DNA of 64,000 bases, from contig CM040765.1 in assembly GCA_022829145.1 (NCBI GenBank), positions 15,573,292 to 15,637,291 of the forward strand, given 5' to 3'. The notes below the pieces were generated by a model. That model was given only the letters and a program-made list of their open reading frames with translations, ran no database searches and was not told where the DNA came from. The stretch is from Albula goreensis (Eukaryota > Chordata > Actinopteri > Albuliformes > Albulidae). The position numbers were made by a program, and so were the translations under genes. Shown here piece after piece: positions 59,550 through 64,000 of the stretch. Every line of letters begins with the position of its first letter. The stretch's first letter is position 1.

Positions 59550-62500
59550 ATTCCCCTAAACCCATGACCTGCCCATGGTTCCTTTCAAACATGAGCACTT
59601 TAAAGTCCCCTAGCATCTCCTCATAACCCACAGCCTCTCCACCATTGGCTATTCACCCCTGAAGGGGCGGGGTCAGGAACATTCTTCAGTTCATCCTCAG
59701 AATGTTATGAGGAGGAGGATTCCTTGGGTGCGACCTGCTGAATCTCTGTCCTCATGACATCCAGTGCAACCAGCTGTGCTTGCTCCTGCACTTTCCTCAA
59801 GTGTATTGTCAGCCGGCTAAAAGCATACTCCAGCACAGACTGTCCTCAGCAATCGTGACTGGTGTTAGATGTGAATGCCTCTCTATGGAGGCAGCAGTCA
59901 ACACAGTGTCACATTGCAGATGTCCACCATGCCTGCGAATTCTCAGATCATAAGCAGAGGCAAAAATTTCACAGCCACCGCACTCAGTAACAATACACAC
60001 AGTAACAATATGAGATCATGTTTGGTTGAATATGTTATGATATTCTGCAGCAAGTTCAGCCACAAAGATATTTTTAAATCTTCATAACTGTGTAAAGCCT
60101 ATAGATTGTCAAATTTTTGGGACCAATTCTGTCATCTCTTTTCAGAAATCTTGCGAAAGTTTTACTAGACAGTGTTGCACCTATACAGTTTATATTTTTC
60201 TATAAACTGTATATTTTTCACTTCTGTTCTATAAAGTATCTGTCAGAGGCAGTATACATACTGCATATTCCATGTTACCTCAGATTCCCTCAGTGGAGAA
60301 TCCTCATTTGTTTCTCTGGGCAGGTGTGAACAAAACAGCAAATATATCTGAAGGCCTGTCGCTTCCTCCTTGCGGTTAGATTAAGGATGTGAAGCTGAGC
60401 ATTTTCAGTGGCTTAACCACTTCCTAAACGCGAGGCTGATTCCTCTGGATGGCTGAGGTGCAGACTCTACCTCTCCGCCCAGGCTGGGCTCCCCCTTCCC
60501 TAACATGACCCAGGTCACTACCTCACTCCCTCTCTCGCACCGCTGGCAGGTCACACACCGCGGTGCCTGGGAAAACAAATTACAGTGTTTTGTGCGTCCT
60601 TGCTTACTGTTCAATGCTTACCATATGGCCGAGCGAGGCCTCATTTGTATTAGCGTAGTGTTGTGGTGATTGTTAGCATTAGTCATGTTCAGCAGGGTAG
60701 AAACAAACAATAACCAAAAAAAGTATAGTCTGGCATATTCAGTATTGATGTTAAGTGCAGCTGAGGTTTACCAAGTTCCTGGGAACAGGAAAATTGTTGC
60801 AGCTTAATCTACTAACAGGTTGCATCTGAAGGTCAGCTCATTCCTCTGTGGAAGGGTTCCCAGCAGAGTATTGGCAGATATTAGCTTATGAATAATTTCC
60901 CAGCCTCCATTTAAAATGGGCTCGGTGGGAAAAGGTCATTCCTTGTAGCTCTATGCATTGTAATGTCTCTGGGTATAAAACAAGGGTCAGTGTATAAAAT
61001 GGAACAAAGTATTGAGATTGAGATTCTGATAGAGAAGTCAGAATCTACCCCAGGAACTGCGTTGAATGACAGGAGTCCCGCTTGAGTCTAGGAATTGAGT
61101 CAGACCAAAGTTGCAAAGAATTTGCAGTTACTTAAGATGTGCACATTGAAGGACGCTAAAACAGCACCCTCTCTCTTATGCTTATGTTGCATCTATGAAG
61201 GTACTATGTAGTCCTTATGAAGGTCGCATGGAGATCTGAAGCGGTATTTTTTTGTCTATCCTCTCCACAGTGTGATGATCTCATGACTCATTTTGTGAAT
61301 TAAGTGTTTGTTTATCACACTTTGGCTTGCACTCCTGATGTGTCACTTAATCTTTTGATTACTCTCTTTTATATGCTCTGAATGGATCAGACAGCCTCAC
61401 AGTGGGCTTGTGCTTGTGTATGTAAAAGCTATGGTGTGAAATGGATTTCCTGTGAGTAAAAGATAATCACACAGCAGGCTGATTAGGAACTAAAAAAAGA
61501 GAATCAAAGACTCGCCAGATAATGAATGCAGCATGATTTGTCAACTAGAAGATGACAACAGTGACATATGCTCCACTAGTGGCCATCTGAGTTACTGCAC
61601 TGGATTCTGAGCCTTTTTTGCTTGTATATTGAACAGGGTTAATCAAGTTTCTCAGCAAGTTTCTTGCCAGCAATGCCACCCTATACTCCACACGTACGCA
61701 AGCGCTTCCAGAGTCAAAACGTAGCTGTGAGTGTGTGTGTGCATGTCCGTGTGAAATTTGACCAGCCCCTGCTCTTTGAAAAAAAAAAGTGTTACCTGAT
61801 CCTCACAGAGCAGTTTGAGTCAAGAACTGAATTTATGATCTCACCTAAAGGCTGTCACCTTTTACTCTGCACTACCCAAGCTGGAGTATTTAGAGTGAAT
61901 AGTGATGTAGTCATTTTCAATACTATTTTAAAACCAAGTCAAGCAAATCTAGGGCCCAATGGTATGATTCCTAAAGAGGAGGAAGATAAAATGGGTGCAA
62001 ATGACAGACAAATTACAAACCTAGGCTGAATGGAAAAGCCTTTTCTTTTCCTCTGCGTTTACCCCGCTCATCTCTGAAGCCATGTACTGAAGCTACACGA
62101 GAGGCAGTAAGCGAACTTAGCGGAAACCTGGCAGAGCGGAACTGACAACGTTCCTCACAGAAGTGGAAAGAGGACTGAAATCCTTTCACATCGATTCCCC
62201 GTGCTCAAGGAGAGACGACTGTTTTCCTTTTTTCTCCCTAGAAAGGAGCACTGAAGCTTCAGGCAATAGATCAAGTGGCACTAAAGGAAAGCACAGAAGT
62301 ATAAGAGAAGCACATTTTCTCTGGCTATCTGTCACAGTTCATTCCATCTCTCCATTCACGTCTTTCACCAGCGCACTGATGAGCAGAGAGACCCAACTAC
62401 ATTATGGGCTCGTAGAGACAGGAGCATCTATGTGTTGATGACACAGGTTTTGCGATCAGAAATCTCGTTAGCCTCCACAAATCTGACATCTCCATGTCAC

Positions 62501-64000
62501 GCGTCCTGGGATGTGTCCGTCGGTGAAAAGCTTCGTCACATTAGAAATGCAACACGCTTGTGTGGGTCTGTGTCCGTGTGTGTATGTGTTTGTGTGCTGT
62601 GATGACCTTTATCCATTTCATTTGATATGCAGAAATGTTGGTGCCTGTCCCAAGTGGAATACTTAATTTAATCTATTTTCAGTCCAACGCAAACATAATT
62701 AGCCAGCTCATCTGCAGCTCTCGGACCTTCACTTCCTTTGAATTTTAGTTCATTCAGGGGACAAAAAATCAGAGTGGAAAGGTTATGGTTGGAGGGCTTT
62801 CAGTGAAAACTCAATGAGATAATTGCATTTGGTAAAAAGGTAAAAACTCTAAAAAAAAAAAAATAAACTGCCTTTTTGGTTTATGATGTTTGAAGTGCAG
62901 GTTTCTTCCATGTAAAAAATAAATAAGATAAATAAATAAGATAAAATAAAATCCTGCAGAGCTCTGTTGACAATTTTCTTGTGCAATCATGCACATTAAG
63001 CTGTAATCTTCCAAAACTTTATACATGGACTTTTAAGTCACACAGAGAGGATATCTGAATGACTCCACATTGAAGTAAAAACGTCCTCTTAATTAAAAAT
63101 CAGACATGCTCACTCCTCAAAATGGACAACCCTTCGCATTGTCAGTGTTGTGACAGATCACATCACTGATGAAGACATTCAGGAAATTTAATTTGGAAAA
63201 ACCTAACCATGCATATTCAACCAGTCACAGACCGACCTCCTGCAGTTACCATATGTGTTTACAGGCTGAACTAAAACGACAGCGCAAATTCCATGAAGCA
63301 GGTTCTATTGTCATGCATATTCCACTGTATGGAAGGGCGGAGCTAGCCAAGCCCAGTGTGGTGGATCTGGTCCATTGCCCAGTGCAGGTAGCTGATGTCT
63401 GGGGAATGACAGACCATCCCTCCGTTATCTGCCTGCGCAGACCCCCGCCGTAATGTCTTCATACCATGGATTTGGATTGGCATGCCGGGTTATTGTGCAG
63501 CCATCAGCCAGATTAGAAGGGAGGAACAGACCTATTATTAAGTGGGTGAGTGGGGCCAGTCGGTGCTATTATGGCACTGTCAATTCCCCGCTATCAACAG
63601 AGCCTAGGTGCAGTCAGATGTGGCATTTAGCTGCCGGGGGCCCACTGTCCCTCCTTTCAGTGGAGAAGGAAGAGTAACGGCTTTGACTTTTCTTATTATA
63701 GCAAAAGCACAATGCCTTTCTGTCCAGGCTAAACTCTGACCTTTATGTCACAATGTTTATCCCTTTTTTTCAATCTGGCTTGTTGCTTATTTGGGTCTCT
63801 TCCCCTCCTCTTTTTGTTCGGTGTACCTGACTGCACACTGATCGATACTGTGAAATACCATCTGTCATTCTCTATTGCCTTTTTTTAGCATCACCATTTA
63901 TAGCATACAGTCACTTTATACCAAGGAAAGAAATAAATATGTTGTACATGTTGGAGATGTATCTTACAAGTGAGTTACCAGAAAATAAATATACTTCATG

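Larger units (their letters stand above)
46143..64000. other. Gene-free region, third part
   Basis: No supportable exon on either strand. The longest frames (122 codons at 47275-47643, 121 at 61664-62029, and the opposed pair around 52609-52936) show no family similarity. It holds repeats at 48875, 54774, 56640, 58116 and 59436 and the GC-richer block at 54220-54560. Exons of a very large gene could be missed by eye. Confidence 0.45.

Noticed and set aside
61664-62029. 121-codon + strand frame
   Set aside because: It includes an oligo-A run and has no recognisable motif. The length is expected by chance over 47 kb.
15000-64000. Search for ST8SIA1 (a CMAS neighbour in mammals) on the minus strand
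   Set aside because: No sialylmotif-like or terminal-exon sequence was recognised, so it is not claimed.

Overview
The window is vertebrate nuclear DNA, most likely from a ray-finned (probably teleost) fish. It has GT-AG split genes with vertebrate protein families, a vertebrate-type U4 snRNA gene, long (CA)n microsatellites, a hAT-type miniature transposon and worn copies of dispersed repeats common in teleost genomes. I cannot name the species.

Layout: (1) 366-2342, + strand: kcnj8 (Kir6.1, pore subunit of ATP-sensitive K+ channels) in two coding exons. The second exon carries an apparent one-base deletion near 1921-1928 that breaks an otherwise well-conserved reading frame. (2) 6586-6729, + strand: a complete U4 spliceosomal snRNA gene with a proximal sequence element centred about 54 bp upstream and a 3' box about 10 bp downstream, so it looks like a real gene and not a dispersed pseudogene. 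(3) 7386-14768, + strand: cmas (N-acylneuraminate cytidylyltransferase), all eight coding exons, 439 codons plus stop, every junction in phase. A 385-bp hAT-like MITE with a perfect 8-bp target duplication sits in its sixth intron, ending 37 bp before exon 7. (4) 16361-16637: a decayed duplicate of the cmas intron 2/exon 3 junction, 1.6 kb downstream of the cmas stop codon. (5) 16638-64000: about 47 kb in which I find no supportable exon. It holds microsatellites, homopolymers, relics of dispersed repeats, perfect hairpins and a few clusters of homeodomain or octamer motifs that could be enhancers.

The three genes are unrelated in function: membrane excitability, splicing, and sialic acid activation in the nucleus. 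They share orientation only, and each has its own promoter or termination signals. From memory, mammals have ABCC9 between KCNJ8 and CMAS with KCNJ8 in the opposite orientation to CMAS. Here kcnj8 and cmas are tandem with no ABCC9 sequence between them, which suggests a local rearrangement between the lineages.
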